Assembly (NCBI GenBank): GCA_030524545.1
Contig: JAUNGM010000031.1
Coordinates: 1-48,496 of the forward strand
Origin: Eubacteriales bacterium
Lineage (GTDB): Bacteria; Bacillota; Clostridia; Lachnospirales; Lachnospiraceae
Reading direction: 5' to 3'
Length of the DNA: 48,496 bases
This document shows, piece after piece, positions 16,971 to 24,513 of this stretch. Made by a program: the position numbers and the translations under genes. The stretch's first letter is position 1. The number at the start of each line of letters is the position of its first letter. The notes beneath the pieces are model-generated. The model had not been told where the DNA came from and made no database searches. It was given only the letters and a program-made list of their open reading frames with translations.

Positions 16971-17366
16971 TCAGACTCTTCTACGTTTTGGTGGACGACA
17001 ACCGTTGTGTGGTACCGGTGTTACGTCACGGATGCTGGTTACTTCAAGACCGCATGCCTGAAGGGCACGGATTGCAGCTTCACGTCCGGAGCCTGGTCCT
17101 TTTACCATAACGTCAACAGTTTTTAAACCATGAATCAAAGCAGCTTTGGTCGCAGTCTCTGCTGCCATCTGTGCTGCATAAGGGGTAGATTTCCTTGAAC
17201 CTCTAAATCCCAGACCGCCGGCACTTGCCCAGGAAAGAGCATTTCCTTCATTGTCAGTCAGAGTAACAATTGTATTGTTAAAAGAAGACTGGATATGTGC
17301 CTGTCCGTGTTCAACGTTTTTCTTGACACGACGTTTTGTCGTCACTTTTTTGGTTGCTTTTGCCAT
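16971..17366 (-). CDS. rpsK: 30S ribosomal protein S11
   Basis: A 131-aa protein of the 30S platform. The basic N-terminal tail ([17 protein letters not shown]) precedes the conserved core [16 protein letters not shown] and [18 protein letters not shown]. The C-terminus [14 protein letters not shown] and [18 protein letters not shown] is typical. It lies 19 bp before rpsD. Confidence 0.97.
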   Translation of the reverse strand: MAKATKKVTTKRRVKKNVEHGQAHIQSSFNNTIVTLTDNEGNALSWASAGGLGFRGSRKSTPYAAQMAAETATKAALIHGLKTVDVMVKGPGSGREAAIRALQACGLEVTSIRDVTPVPHNGCRPPKRRRV

Positions 17367-17417
17367 TTTAAAACTAACCTACGCTTTCCTTGTTTATCAA
17401 AATTTATCAGCTACGAA

Positions 17418-17786
17418 TTATTTCTTCTTATTAGCTACAGTTCTCTTCGGGCCTTTACGTGTTCTTGCGTTTGTCTTGGTCTTCTGGCCGCGAACAGGAA
17501 GTCCTTTACGATGACGGATTCCTCTGTAGCATCCGATTTCCTGCAGTCTCTTAATGTTCATGGCGATTTCACGGCGAAGGTCACCTTCTACCATCATTGT
17601 CTCATCAATGACAGCACTGATTCTCTTCACTTCATCGTCTGTTAAGTCTCTGACACGTGTGTCAGGATTTACTTCTGCCTGCGCAAGGATTTTGTCTGCG
17701 CTTGGTCTTCCGATTCCATAGATGTAGGTAAGACCGATTTCGATACGTTTTTCTCTTGGTAAGTCGATACCAGCTATACGAGCCAT
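17418..17786 (-). CDS. rpsM: 30S ribosomal protein S13
   Basis: A 122-aa 30S head protein contacting the 50S subunit and P-site tRNA. It has the conserved start [26 protein letters not shown], a central helix-hairpin-helix, and the basic tail [24 protein letters not shown]. An unusually long spacer of about 320 bp with several hairpins separates it from rpmJ. Confidence 0.97.
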   Translation of the reverse strand: MARIAGIDLPREKRIEIGLTYIYGIGRPSADKILAQAEVNPDTRVRDLTDDEVKRISAVIDETMMVEGDLRREIAMNIKRLQEIGCYRGIRHRKGLPVRGQKTKTNARTRKGPKRTVANKKK

Positions 17787-18106
17787 GTACTGATTCCTCC
17801 ATTTTCTTTCCTGAAAGTCTCACGTCCTGTACACCACTTGCACTTATGTACAAGGTGAAATGGGGTGCATCTGTCCGCTGCTTTCGATTATATAAGTTCC
17901 TAATTGGGGTGCCTCGGTAAAACACCCAGCCGCTTTTGGCGTAAGGCGGCCTTTCCGAATTGATGCGGTCACAGTGACCGGCGTTGCCCTCGGTATTAGG
18001 CAATACATGCTTTAATTTTTTCTGAAAAAAATTATAAAAAACAGTTGGAACAACCCATCCGGGTGTTTCCTACTGCAGCCGCACGTTTCACAAACTGTCT
18101 GTGGCA
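17787..18106 (-). other. Hairpin-rich spacer between rpmJ and rpsM
   Basis: No gene is supported in these 320 bp. On the minus strand there is a 7-bp palindromic stem, CGGTCAC/GTGACCG (17966-17980), a TTGCC/GGCAA stem (17984-18003), and a further GCCGC/GCGGC stem near 17930-17950. The segment near rpmJ is A/T-rich with a TATAAT-like box. It could be a structured leader for rpsM-rplQ, an RNA-processing site or a small insertion. No known motif is recognised. Confidence 0.5.
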
Positions 18107-18220
18107 TTAACCCTGACGCTGTTTGTGTTTTGGATTTTCACAGATTACTCTGATAGATCCTTTTCTTTTGATGATCTTGCATTTTTCGCAGATCGGCTTT
18201 ACAGATGATCTTACTTTCAC
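18107..18220 (-). CDS. rpmJ: 50S ribosomal protein L36
   Basis: A 37-aa protein starting [14 protein letters not shown] and ending [11 protein letters not shown]. The zinc ligands Cys11, Cys14, Cys27 and His32 are all present, so it is the zinc-binding form. The start is GTG, with GAAGGAGG 7 bases upstream. It is the first gene of the detached alpha segment (rpmJ-rpsM-rpsK-rpsD-rpoA-rplQ); in the usual order it directly follows infA, which here is 4.6 kb away. Confidence 0.97.
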   Translation of the reverse strand: MKVRSSVKPICEKCKIIKRKGSIRVICENPKHKQRQG

Positions 18221-18334
18221 TGGAAATCCTCCTTCCGTAGTATAGAGACTTAACGGATATTCGCAATCCCCATTGGGTACGATGTCCGCTCTGCAGTTAT
18301 GGACGCACTTATTTTAGGTATAAGACGCGTTCGC

Positions 18335-18363
18335 ATTATAGTTTAGCATTGGGGATAACAAAA
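18335..18363 (-). promoter_or_regulatory. Candidate promoter for the detached alpha operon
   Basis: A perfect TATAAT (18335-18340, minus) lies 17 bases from TTTTGT (18358-18363), giving a leader of about 110 bases before rpmJ. Such a promoter would be needed because rpmJ-rplQ are cut off from the spc operon by oppositely oriented and terminated genes. Confidence 0.6.
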
Positions 18364-18414
18364 TGCAAGCGTTTTTTTATAATTTTTAGAATTTTTTTTA
18401 GGTTGGGAACCTAA

Positions 18415-18460
18415 GGAAAACCGCAAAGGGTCCGTCTTGCCGGACCCTCTGCACACCCTT
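18415..18460 (-). repeat. Dispersed hairpin, copy 2
   Basis: GCAAAGGGTCCG (18423-18434) and CGGACCCTCTGC (18441-18452) form a 12-bp stem with one mismatch. The flanks GGAAAACC on one side and CACCCTTC-like bases on the other match the hairpin at 211-252. Stem bases differ in a compensated way, so structure rather than exact sequence is kept. It has the form of a terminator in front of the rpmJ promoter. Confidence 0.6.
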
Positions 18461-18472
18461 CACGCTTTTTTT

Positions 18473-18578
18473 AAACCCCGCCGCCTTTTGTTGTGGAGTG
18501 ATGTAGGATATGAGGCGGATACTAAAAACCCCGCCGCCGAGTGTTGCTTAAGAGGGATAGATATGAGGCGGATTTACT
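18473..18578. repeat. Two-copy tandem repeat, period 53 bp
   Basis: AAACCCCGCCGCC at 18473 recurs at 18526, and each copy ends with ATATGAGGCGGAT. Within each unit CCGCC near the start can pair with GGCGG near the end, so each copy can fold as a hairpin. The middle of the unit has diverged. It is directly followed by the MITE-like element. Confidence 0.7.
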
Positions 18579-18793
18579 AGTACAGTGAAAAAATAAATGA
18601 TTGGCTATATCACGCAGAATGATTTCTTCATATGCAAGGCGGAGGAATGAGGCGTAGCGGTGGCTACGGCGATTGACGGCGCTGTGTGCCAGTGGCACAC
18701 GTTTAGCGCAGACCGCAACGGAGTGTAGACCAACGCAGCAGATGAAAAATCAGGCAAGTGATATGGCTGGTTATTTATTATTCACTGTACTAG
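18577..18793. mobile_element. MITE-like element with long inverted ends and CTAG flanks
   Basis: The left end CTAGTACAGTGAA (18577-18589) reappears inverted at the right end (18781-18793). The inverted match continues imperfectly for about 35 bp (GCTATATCAC versus GCCATATCAC) and more weakly to about 57 bp. Total length is 217 bp with no ORF. CTAG borders both ends and could be a 4-bp target duplication. The centre holds a perfect GTGTGCCA/TGGCACAC hairpin. This is the form of a non-autonomous transposable element; the mobilising transposase is not in the window. Confidence 0.8.
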
Positions 18794-18852
18794 AGCGTGT
18801 TGGGGATATGACGATAAATAGAAGGTTGCTTTGAAGCAGTGGCGAGGGGAGC

Positions 18853-18880
18853 AAAAGCCCCTGCGGATGCAGGGGCTTTT
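18853..18880 (-). terminator. Intrinsic terminator of hflK-hflC
   Basis: AAAAGCCCCTGC (18853-18864) pairs perfectly with GCAGGGGCTTTT (18869-18880) around a 4-base loop; the minus strand ends in TTTTGCTCC. It lies 9 bases past the hflC stop. Confidence 0.92.
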
Positions 18881-18889
18881 GTAGGGGAG

Positions 18890-19759
18890 TTAGGATTCTC
18901 CCTGGAAGATTTGGGCGATGGGGGAATCGGCGGGGAGGATGATAGTTTTGTTGTTTCCGGTCATGGATTTTTTGAGAGCGTCGAGGCTGCGGACGAAGGA
19001 ATAGAATTCGCTGCGCTCTTCCTCACCATAGGCCTGGGCAAGAATTTTCATGTATTCCTGTTCGCCTTCGGCTTTGAGGATTTCGGCCTGTTTCTCGGCT
19101 TCGGAAATCTGGATGGCGATTTCTTTGTCTGTGGTGTTGCGGATGACTTTTGCTTCGGAGCTGCCTTCTGCGGTGTAGGTAGCTGCGATGTTGTCACGTT
19201 CGGATATCATTCGCTCGTAAACCGCTTCCTTGTTATCATCCGGCAGATCAAGCTGCTTGGTCTCAAACTCCAGGAGGGTAATTCCGTACTGGGTCATGCT
19301 GCTTCCGACGGCTTCCATTACCATTGCAGACAATTCGCCGTCACGGCTGGTGATTACTTCATCCTGGTTCATGCTGCTGATTGCATTTTTGGTAGCATTG
19401 TAAACAGCCGTATTGATTCGGCTTTCTCCGCTTTCTATGGAAGAATTTAATGTCTGGGCAAATTTCAGCGGATCTTCAATTTTCCATAAGACATAACTGT
19501 CGCTGATCATCGTCTTTTTGTCACGGGTAATGACATCGGACGGAGACAGATCATACAGCAGGGTCTGCTTTGGCAGGGTGACCGCCGTTTCGATCAAAGG
19601 CACCTTCAGGCTGATTCCCGGAGAACTGATAACCCGCTTTACTTTACCGAACTGGCGGATCAGCTTGTATTCATCCTGTGCGGTGACTGTCACAGACATG
19701 GAGGCGGCTGCGATTGCTACGACACCTATTATTATAGTAAGAATGCTTCTTTTTTTCAT
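18890..19759 (-). CDS. hflC: HflC-like SPFH-domain membrane protein
   Basis: A 289-aa membrane protein of the stomatin/prohibitin/HflK/HflC superfamily. One N-terminal membrane segment (about residues 3-25, SILTIIIGVVAIAAASMSV) is followed by the SPFH domain (about 30-200) starting EYKLIRQFGKVKRVISSPGISLKVP. A coiled-coil helix around EKQAEILKAEGEQEYMKILAQAYG leads to a C-terminal hydrophobic strand. In E. coli HflK and HflC form a cage around the FtsH protease and limit its activity. The start is ATG 19759, with GAAAGG about 10 bases upstream. It follows hflK by 102 bp, and the pair is predicted to be under a manganese-type riboswitch. Confidence 0.9.
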   Translation of the reverse strand: MKKRSILTIIIGVVAIAAASMSVTVTAQDEYKLIRQFGKVKRVISSPGISLKVPLIETAVTLPKQTLLYDLSPSDVITRDKKTMISDSYVLWKIEDPLKFAQTLNSSIESGESRINTAVYNATKNAISSMNQDEVITSRDGELSAMVMEAVGSSMTQYGITLLEFETKQLDLPDDNKEAVYERMISERDNIAATYTAEGSSEAKVIRNTTDKEIAIQISEAEKQAEILKAEGEQEYMKILAQAYGEEERSEFYSFVRSLDALKKSMTGNNKTIILPADSPIAQIFQGES

Positions 19760-19861
19760 ATTATGTACCATACCTTTCAAGCGTTATGATTGCTCTTGCC
19801 ATTTTATAAAAACCAGAGTCCTTATTTATGAGCGGATTCTTTCTCAATCTGATTCATACAT

Positions 19862-20890
19862 CTAAGATTCGGAACTACTTTCTGTTTCTTCGCTGCCGGC
19901 AGCATCCATATTTTCATTGCTCCCTGACGTGTCTACGAAGGACTCTATTGGAAGGACTTTCTGTATGCCGCTTCCATTGTCAACAATAATTTTCATTTCC
20001 GGCAGAACATCCTCCATTGTTTCATAGAACATTCTTTGTTTGGTAACCGCGGGATTCTTGATGTATTCTTCATACATAGCGTTGAATCTTGCAACCTCAG
20101 CCTCTGCCTCGTTGATCCGCACCTGCTTTTCTGCCTCGGCATCCTGAATGATCTGGTCGGCCTTTGCTTCTGCCTCCGGAAGTTTTTCATTGCGGTATTT
20201 GTTCGCATTGTTGAGGGCCGTTTCCTTGCCCTGTTTGGCTGTTTCAACCGCTTTGAATGCACGCATGACATCCTGTGTCGGAGGCTCGGAATCCTGGATG
20301 GTAATATTCACAAGCTGTATTCCAATGTCCTGTTCTTCAATTTTTTTCATGATCATTTCTTTGATCTTACTCTGAATTTCACTCTTACCGGTAGTAAGCA
20401 CATCATCCACACTGTAGCTTGCGATTACTGTACGGATGCAGCTCTGGGAAATATTCTTAAGGATACTTTCCGGTTCCTGTGAAGTATATAAATATTTGAC
20501 AGGATCATCGATCCGGTACTCAACGAAGAAATCTACATCAATAAAATTATAATCTGAAGTGATCATGATTCCTTCATGCTCTACCGTATCATTTGTCGTT
20601 TCCAAATATCCAATAGGAAATCCCTGTATTGTTGTATTCACTTTATCAACCTTTTGAATAAACGGAATTTTGAAATGAAGTCCCGTTTCCGGAACGGCCT
20701 TGGGTACTCCGAAAGTAGTGAGTACTGCCTGTTCCTGCTCCTGTATCTGATATGTACAGTCAGTAGCCAGAACTCCGATCACTGCTGCGCCGGCCACGAT
20801 CACACCTATTTTCTTTGCATGTTTTCCGGCTTTTGGCATCTTTACTCTTTTTCTTGATGAACGTTTGCTCATTTCGTCAAATTCTGTCAT
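19862..20890 (-). CDS. hflK: HflK-like SPFH-domain membrane protein
   Basis: A 342-aa partner of HflC. A basic cytosolic N-terminus (RSSRKRVKMPKAGKHAKK) precedes one membrane segment (about 28-48). The SPFH domain then starts QIQEQEQAVLTTFGVPKAVPETGLHFKIPF, followed by a long Glu/Ala-rich coiled coil (about 205-275, EAEAKADQIIQDAEAEKQ). The tail is Ser/Glu-rich and probably disordered. The start is ATG 20890, with GGAGG 5 bases upstream. It is the first gene of hflK-hflC. The leader of about 265 bases carries a yybP-ykoY-type aptamer and an intrinsic terminator. No ftsH is adjacent. Confidence 0.9.
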   Translation of the reverse strand: MTEFDEMSKRSSRKRVKMPKAGKHAKKIGVIVAGAAVIGVLATDCTYQIQEQEQAVLTTFGVPKAVPETGLHFKIPFIQKVDKVNTTIQGFPIGYLETTNDTVEHEGIMITSDYNFIDVDFFVEYRIDDPVKYLYTSQEPESILKNISQSCIRTVIASYSVDDVLTTGKSEIQSKIKEMIMKKIEEQDIGIQLVNITIQDSEPPTQDVMRAFKAVETAKQGKETALNNANKYRNEKLPEAEAKADQIIQDAEAEKQVRINEAEAEVARFNAMYEEYIKNPAVTKQRMFYETMEDVLPEMKIIVDNGSGIQKVLPIESFVDTSGSNENMDAAGSEETESSSES

Positions 20891-20981
20891 TTTGACCTCC
20901 TTCATTTTAACTTCTTTACCGGGATTCCTTTTCCATGGTAAAAGGGATTCCGATAATGCAGCGTTGAAATCATTTATCCTA

Positions 20982-21039
20982 AGAAAAGAAAAAGACTTTT
21001 ATTCCAGACAGATAACTTCTGTCTCAAAATAAAAGTCTT
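20982..21039 (-). terminator. Leader terminator (expression platform) upstream of hflK
   Basis: On the minus strand AAGACTTTTATT (21039-21028) pairs perfectly with AATAAAAGTCTT (21003-20992), with an inner AGACAGA/TCTGTCT stem, followed by TTTCTTTTCTT. It lies inside the hflK 5' leader, about 100 bases before the start codon. Its 5' arm overlaps the 3' closing strand of the aptamer (GCAAGACTTTT), so aptamer and terminator are mutually exclusive. Confidence 0.85.
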
Positions 21040-21152
21040 GCAGATTATCTCATATCGCGGATACCCGTTCCCGGATATCGTACTGACGCATATATGTACC
21101 ATTTCCCAAAACACATTCTCGGTTTCAAGTGAATGGCCGCTACTCCCTTTTC
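21031..21152 (-). ncRNA. yybP-ykoY-type (manganese) riboswitch in the hflK-hflC leader
   Basis: The RNA starts GAAAAGGGAGUAGC, matching the conserved GGAGUAGC internal loop of this class. It contains GCGUCAGUACG, corresponding to the second metal-site loop, and ends GCAAGACUUUU, matching the GCAAGA-type closing strand. AAAAG and CUUUU pair as the closing helix. A GAUAUCC/GGGUAUC hairpin (around 21056-21080) follows the second loop. A consensus promoter starts transcription at its 5' edge and a terminator overlaps its 3' edge. In characterised members Mn2+ binding stabilises the closing helix and prevents termination, so manganese would switch hflK-hflC on. That outcome is inferred. Confidence 0.75.
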
Positions 21153-21161
21153 TTTGTTAGG

Positions 21162-21190
21162 ATATTATCATATTCATCATGAAAAAGCAA
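21162..21190 (-). promoter_or_regulatory. Promoter of hflK-hflC
   Basis: TTGCTT (21185-21190) and TAATAT (21162-21167) are 17 bases apart on the minus strand. The predicted start, near 21155, falls exactly at the 5' edge of the riboswitch aptamer. Confidence 0.75.
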
Positions 21191-21278
21191 GTATTTTTTT
21201 ACCGGATTTCCTATTATTTTCAGAATTTTTATTTCGTTTCTTGTATTCTCCTATCCGTGTTTTTTCTTCTCCTATGTA

Positions 21279-21341
21279 TGGTTTTCTCCTGAAATACGTG
21301 TTATAATACCTCTTGTGAAGCGGACATAAAACATCCGCTTC
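21279..21341 (+). promoter_or_regulatory. Promoter and leader hairpin of the MATE transporter gene
   Basis: An extended -10, TGTTATAAT (TATAAT 21302-21307), has a weak TGGTTT 17 bases upstream. The transcript then begins with GAAGCGGA/TCCGCTTC (21317-21341), an 8-bp stem with a 9-base loop, followed by TTAAATTTT. ACATAAAA within the loop can alternatively pair with TTTTATGT a few bases further on. The hairpin may be an operator or attenuator; this is untested. Confidence 0.55.
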
Positions 21342-21407
21342 TTAAATTTTATGTTACGTATTATATGGATAACAACAAATAAGTACAAATGAATGGGGGA
21401 GTTTTAT

Positions 21408-22778
21408 TTGGGAAAAAATACAAATGATGTGCAAAAAACGGTATTATTTGAGCAGATGCCGATTCCGAAAGCCGTTATGACTCTGGCTGTTCCTACGGTG
21501 ATTAGTTCTCTTGTTATGGTAATTTATAACCTGGCAGATACCTATTTTGTCGGAATGATCAATGACCCGGTTCAGAATGCCGCCGTGACTCTGGCTGCAC
21601 CGGTACTGCTGGCCTTTAATGCTGTCAACAACCTGTTTGGCGTAGGGAGTTCCAGTATGATGAGCCGTGCACTGGGCCAGAAGGACTATGATACCGTATA
21701 TAAAAGTTCTGCCTTTGGATTCTACTGTTCTCTGATCTGCGGGCTGCTCTTCTCACTATTTTACACTTTATTCAGTCAGCCCCTTCTTGGAGTCCTTGGA
21801 GCAAATCCGGAAACTGCAGCAGCAACAGGGGAATATCTGAAGTGGACCGTAAGCTGCGGTGCTGCTCCTGCAATCCTGAATGTTGTCATGGCATATCTGG
21901 TGCGGGCAGAAGGTTCTTCCTTCCATGCCAGTGTGGGAACCATGAGCGGGTGCCTGCTGAACATCTTTCTGGATCCGATTTTTATAATGCCGTGGGGGCT
22001 GAATATGGGAGCTGCAGGTGCCGGACTGGCTACCTTCCTCTCCAATTGCGCGGCATGTCTTTACTTTTTTGTGCTAATCATTGTAAAAAAAGGAAAAACG
22101 TTCGTGTGTATCAACCCCAAAATGTTCGGCTTCAGCAAATCCATTGTGCTTGGTGTATGCGCCGTTGGAATCCCGGCTTCCATTCAGAATCTTTTGAATG
22201 TCACCGGTATGACGGTTCTCAACAACTTCACCTCCTCTTTCGGATCCGATGCTGTGGCCGCAATGGGAATTTCCCAGAAGATCAATATGGTTCCTTTGCA
22301 GGTTACTCTAGGTATGTCTCAGGGTATCATGCCTCTTGTAAGCTATAACTATGCCAGCGGAAACCGTCAACGTATGAAGGACACTATTTTCTTTACTGCA
22401 AAGCTTTCCCTTTCCGTACTGGTTGTGATCACAGGTATTTACTACCTTGGTGCCGGAAAACTGATTGCCCTGTTTATGAACAACGAAGCCATCATTGCTT
22501 ATGGCAGCCGCTTCCTGCGCGGACTTTGCCTGACTCTTCCGTTCCTCTGCATGGATTTCCTGGCAGTGGGCGTGTTCCAGGCCTGCGGAATGGGAAAAAA
22601 ATCACTGGTTTTTGCTATCCTCAGAAAAATTGTACTGGAAATACCAGCGATCATCCTGTTGAATCATTTCTTCCCGCTCTATGGACTGGCTTATGCCCAG
22701 CCCCTGGCCGAATTCATTCTGGCAATTGCTGCGGTCATTGTTCTTGCAAGAATGTTTCAGCAGCTTCAGAATAAATAG
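21408..22778 (+). CDS. MATE-family multidrug/sodium efflux transporter
   Basis: A 456-aa polytopic membrane protein with about 12 hydrophobic segments in two similar halves, typical of the DinF/NorM-like MATE superfamily. Family members export cationic drugs or metabolites in exchange for Na+ or H+. Characteristic motifs are VPTVISSLVMVIYNLADTYFVG in the first half and VGIPASIQNLLNVTGMTVLN in the second. The start is chosen as TTG 21408 (LGKNTNDVQKTVLFEQ) because GGGGGAG lies 6 bases upstream; an ATG 15 bases earlier overlaps that site. It is divergent from hflK and lies inside the break between infA and rpmJ. The substrate is unknown. Confidence 0.92.
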   Translation: MGKNTNDVQKTVLFEQMPIPKAVMTLAVPTVISSLVMVIYNLADTYFVGMINDPVQNAAVTLAAPVLLAFNAVNNLFGVGSSSMMSRALGQKDYDTVYKSSAFGFYCSLICGLLFSLFYTLFSQPLLGVLGANPETAAATGEYLKWTVSCGAAPAILNVVMAYLVRAEGSSFHASVGTMSGCLLNIFLDPIFIMPWGLNMGAAGAGLATFLSNCAACLYFFVLIIVKKGKTFVCINPKMFGFSKSIVLGVCAVGIPASIQNLLNVTGMTVLNNFTSSFGSDAVAAMGISQKINMVPLQVTLGMSQGIMPLVSYNYASGNRQRMKDTIFFTAKLSLSVLVVITGIYYLGAGKLIALFMNNEAIIAYGSRFLRGLCLTLPFLCMDFLAVGVFQACGMGKKSLVFAILRKIVLEIPAIILLNHFFPLYGLAYAQPLAEFILAIAAVIVLARMFQQLQNK

Positions 22779-22783
22779 ACCTA

Positions 22784-22819
22784 AACTCCGGTCACTCATT
22801 TATGAGCCCGGAGTTTTTC
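22784..22819 (+). terminator. Intrinsic terminator of the MATE gene
   Basis: AACTCCGG (22784-22791) pairs with CCGGAGTT (22808-22815), followed by TTT. It lies just after the stop codon. Confidence 0.85.
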
Positions 22820-22833
22820 TATATACCACATAA

Positions 22834-22853
22834 AGGCCCGGGTAACCGGGCCT
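22834..22853 (-). terminator. Hairpin after infA, probable end of the spc operon
   Basis: AGGCCCGG (22834-22841) and CCGGGCCT (22846-22853) form a perfect GC-rich 8-bp stem with a 4-base loop, 11 bases past the infA stop. The minus-strand tail TTATG is short, so termination may be partial; the plus side has GTTGTTTTATT. Confidence 0.65.
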
Positions 22854-22864
22854 CTGTTGTTTTA

Positions 22865-23083
22865 TTATTTATCTCGCCAGATAATTCTGCCTTTAGACAA
22901 ATCATATGGAGAAAGTTCAATGGTAACTTTATCTCCTGGAAGGATACGGATGAAATTCATACGCAGTTTTCCACTGATATGAGCCAACACAACATGTTTA
23001 TTTTCAAGTTCTACTTTAAACATTGCGTTAGGCAGTTTCTCCAATACAGTGCCTTCCACCTCAATCACATCTGCTTTAGACAT
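22865..23083 (-). CDS. infA: Translation initiation factor IF-1
   Basis: A 72-aa OB-fold protein that binds the 30S A site during initiation. The sequence [20 protein letters not shown] through [19 protein letters not shown] and [14 protein letters not shown] is canonical in length and content. A GGAGG site lies 6 bases upstream. It follows map by 26 bp and is the last gene of the uninterrupted rpsJ-to-infA run. Confidence 0.98.
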   Translation of the reverse strand: MSKADVIEVEGTVLEKLPNAMFKVELENKHVVLAHISGKLRMNFIRILPGDKVTIELSPYDLSKGRIIWRDK

Positions 23084-23109
23084 ATTAAACCTCCTGTGTC
23101 TTCCTTCTG

Positions 23110-23865
23110 TTACTTGGTGAGAGTCAGAATCTCCGGTTCACCATCCGTGATCAGGATAGTGTTCTCGTAATGAGCGGACAGAGACCCGTCCATGGTAACT
23201 ACTGTCCAGTCATCATCCTCCCATGCTACATCAGCCCGGCCAAGGTTGATCATCGGCTCTATGGCCAGCGTCATACCAGGCATCAATTTGATTCCTCTGC
23301 GCTTCTGCGGAAAATTAGGAATCTGGGGATCTTCATGAAGATGCGTTCCGATTCCGTGCCCCACAAGGTCACGCACGATACCATAGCGGTATTTGGCAGC
23401 ATATGCGCCGATTGCCTTTGAAATATCATTCAGATGATTCCCGGCCTTAGCGAATTTAATGCCCTCAAAAAAGCATTGCTTTGTAACCTCCATAAGCTGC
23501 TTAGCCTCTGGAGCAACTTCACCTACCGCATAAGTACGGGCCGCATCCGAATGATAACCTTTATAAATCAATCCGGCATCGATCTTCACCAGATCGCCTT
23601 CCTGGATGATTTTTTTCTCGGAAGGAATTCCGTGCACCACCTCATCATTCAGACTGATGCAGAAGGAGCCTGGAAAGCCCTGGTAATTCAAAAAGTTGGG
23701 AATACAGCCAAGGGAACGGATCATTTCTTCACCGATACGATCCAGCTCCTTGGTGCTGATTCCCGGTTTAATATAGGCGGCAAGATCATCATGAACCTTT
23801 TCCAGAAGATGGCCTGCCTCCCTCATAAGTGCTATTTCATGTTCTGACTTGATAGAAACTGACAT
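23110..23865 (-). CDS. map: Methionine aminopeptidase, type I
   Basis: A 251-aa metalloprotease that removes the initiator Met from nascent proteins. The five metal ligands are in recognisable motifs: [16 protein letters not shown] (two Asp), [12 protein letters not shown] (His), EPMINLG (Glu) and YENTILIT (Glu). There is no N-terminal zinc-finger extension, as is usual in bacteria. It begins 3 bp after the adk stop, with GGGAG upstream. Confidence 0.98.
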   Translation of the reverse strand: MSVSIKSEHEIALMREAGHLLEKVHDDLAAYIKPGISTKELDRIGEEMIRSLGCIPNFLNYQGFPGSFCISLNDEVVHGIPSEKKIIQEGDLVKIDAGLIYKGYHSDAARTYAVGEVAPEAKQLMEVTKQCFFEGIKFAKAGNHLNDISKAIGAYAAKYRYGIVRDLVGHGIGTHLHEDPQIPNFPQKRRGIKLMPGMTLAIEPMINLGRADVAWEDDDWTVVTMDGSLSAHYENTILITDGEPEILTLTK

Positions 23866-23868
23866 TCT

Positions 23869-24513
23869 TTATTCTCCCAAGATTGCCACGATTTCCTGGA
23901 ATACTTCTTCCAGGTTCTTAGTACCGTCAACAGTCTTCAGAACTCCCTGCCCTGTATAATAGTCAATCAGCGGCTGGGTCTGGTCATGATATACTTTCAG
24001 ACGTTTGCTTACGGTTTCCGGCTTGTCATCGTCACGAAGAACAAGACCCTCTCCGCAGGTATCACATACGCCCTCTGTCTTAGGAGCTGCATAAACGATA
24101 TGATACGTAGCGCCGCATTTTAAGCATGCACGTCTTCCGGACATACGGTTTACGATGTTTTCATCCGGCACATCTACGTCAATGGCATAATCAATCTTAC
24201 TGTCTAATTTGTTCAGTGCCTCCGTCAAACATTCCGCCTGAGGAATTGTTCTCGGGAAACCATCCAATACATAACCTTTCTGTGCATCCGGCTGCTGAAT
24301 TCTGTCTACAACCAGATCGCATGTCAGTTCATCCGGAACAAGAAGTCCCTGATCCATGTAAGTTTTTGCTTTTTTGCCCAGTTCTGTGCCGTTTTTGATG
24401 TTTGCACGGAAAATATCGCCTGTAGAGATGTGCGGAATACCGTATTTCTCAGCGATTTTCTTTGCCTGTGTACCTTTGCCTGCACCTGGTGCACCCAACA
24501 TAATGATTCTCAT
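23869..24513 (-). CDS. adk: Adenylate kinase
   Basis: A 214-aa enzyme that interconverts ATP + AMP and 2 ADP. The P-loop [10 protein letters not shown] lies at residues 7-16, and the NMP-binding region has [10 protein letters not shown] and DGFPRT. The LID carries a Cys4 zinc site (Cys130, Cys133, Cys150, Cys153), usual for Gram-positive enzymes. The start is ATG 24513, with GGAGGG about 8 bases upstream; the frame extends upstream without a ribosome site. A 200-bp structured spacer separates it from secY. Confidence 0.97.
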   Translation of the reverse strand: MRIIMLGAPGAGKGTQAKKIAEKYGIPHISTGDIFRANIKNGTELGKKAKTYMDQGLLVPDELTCDLVVDRIQQPDAQKGYVLDGFPRTIPQAECLTEALNKLDSKIDYAIDVDVPDENIVNRMSGRRACLKCGATYHIVYAAPKTEGVCDTCGEGLVLRDDDKPETVSKRLKVYHDQTQPLIDYYTGQGVLKTVDGTKNLEEVFQEIVAILGE

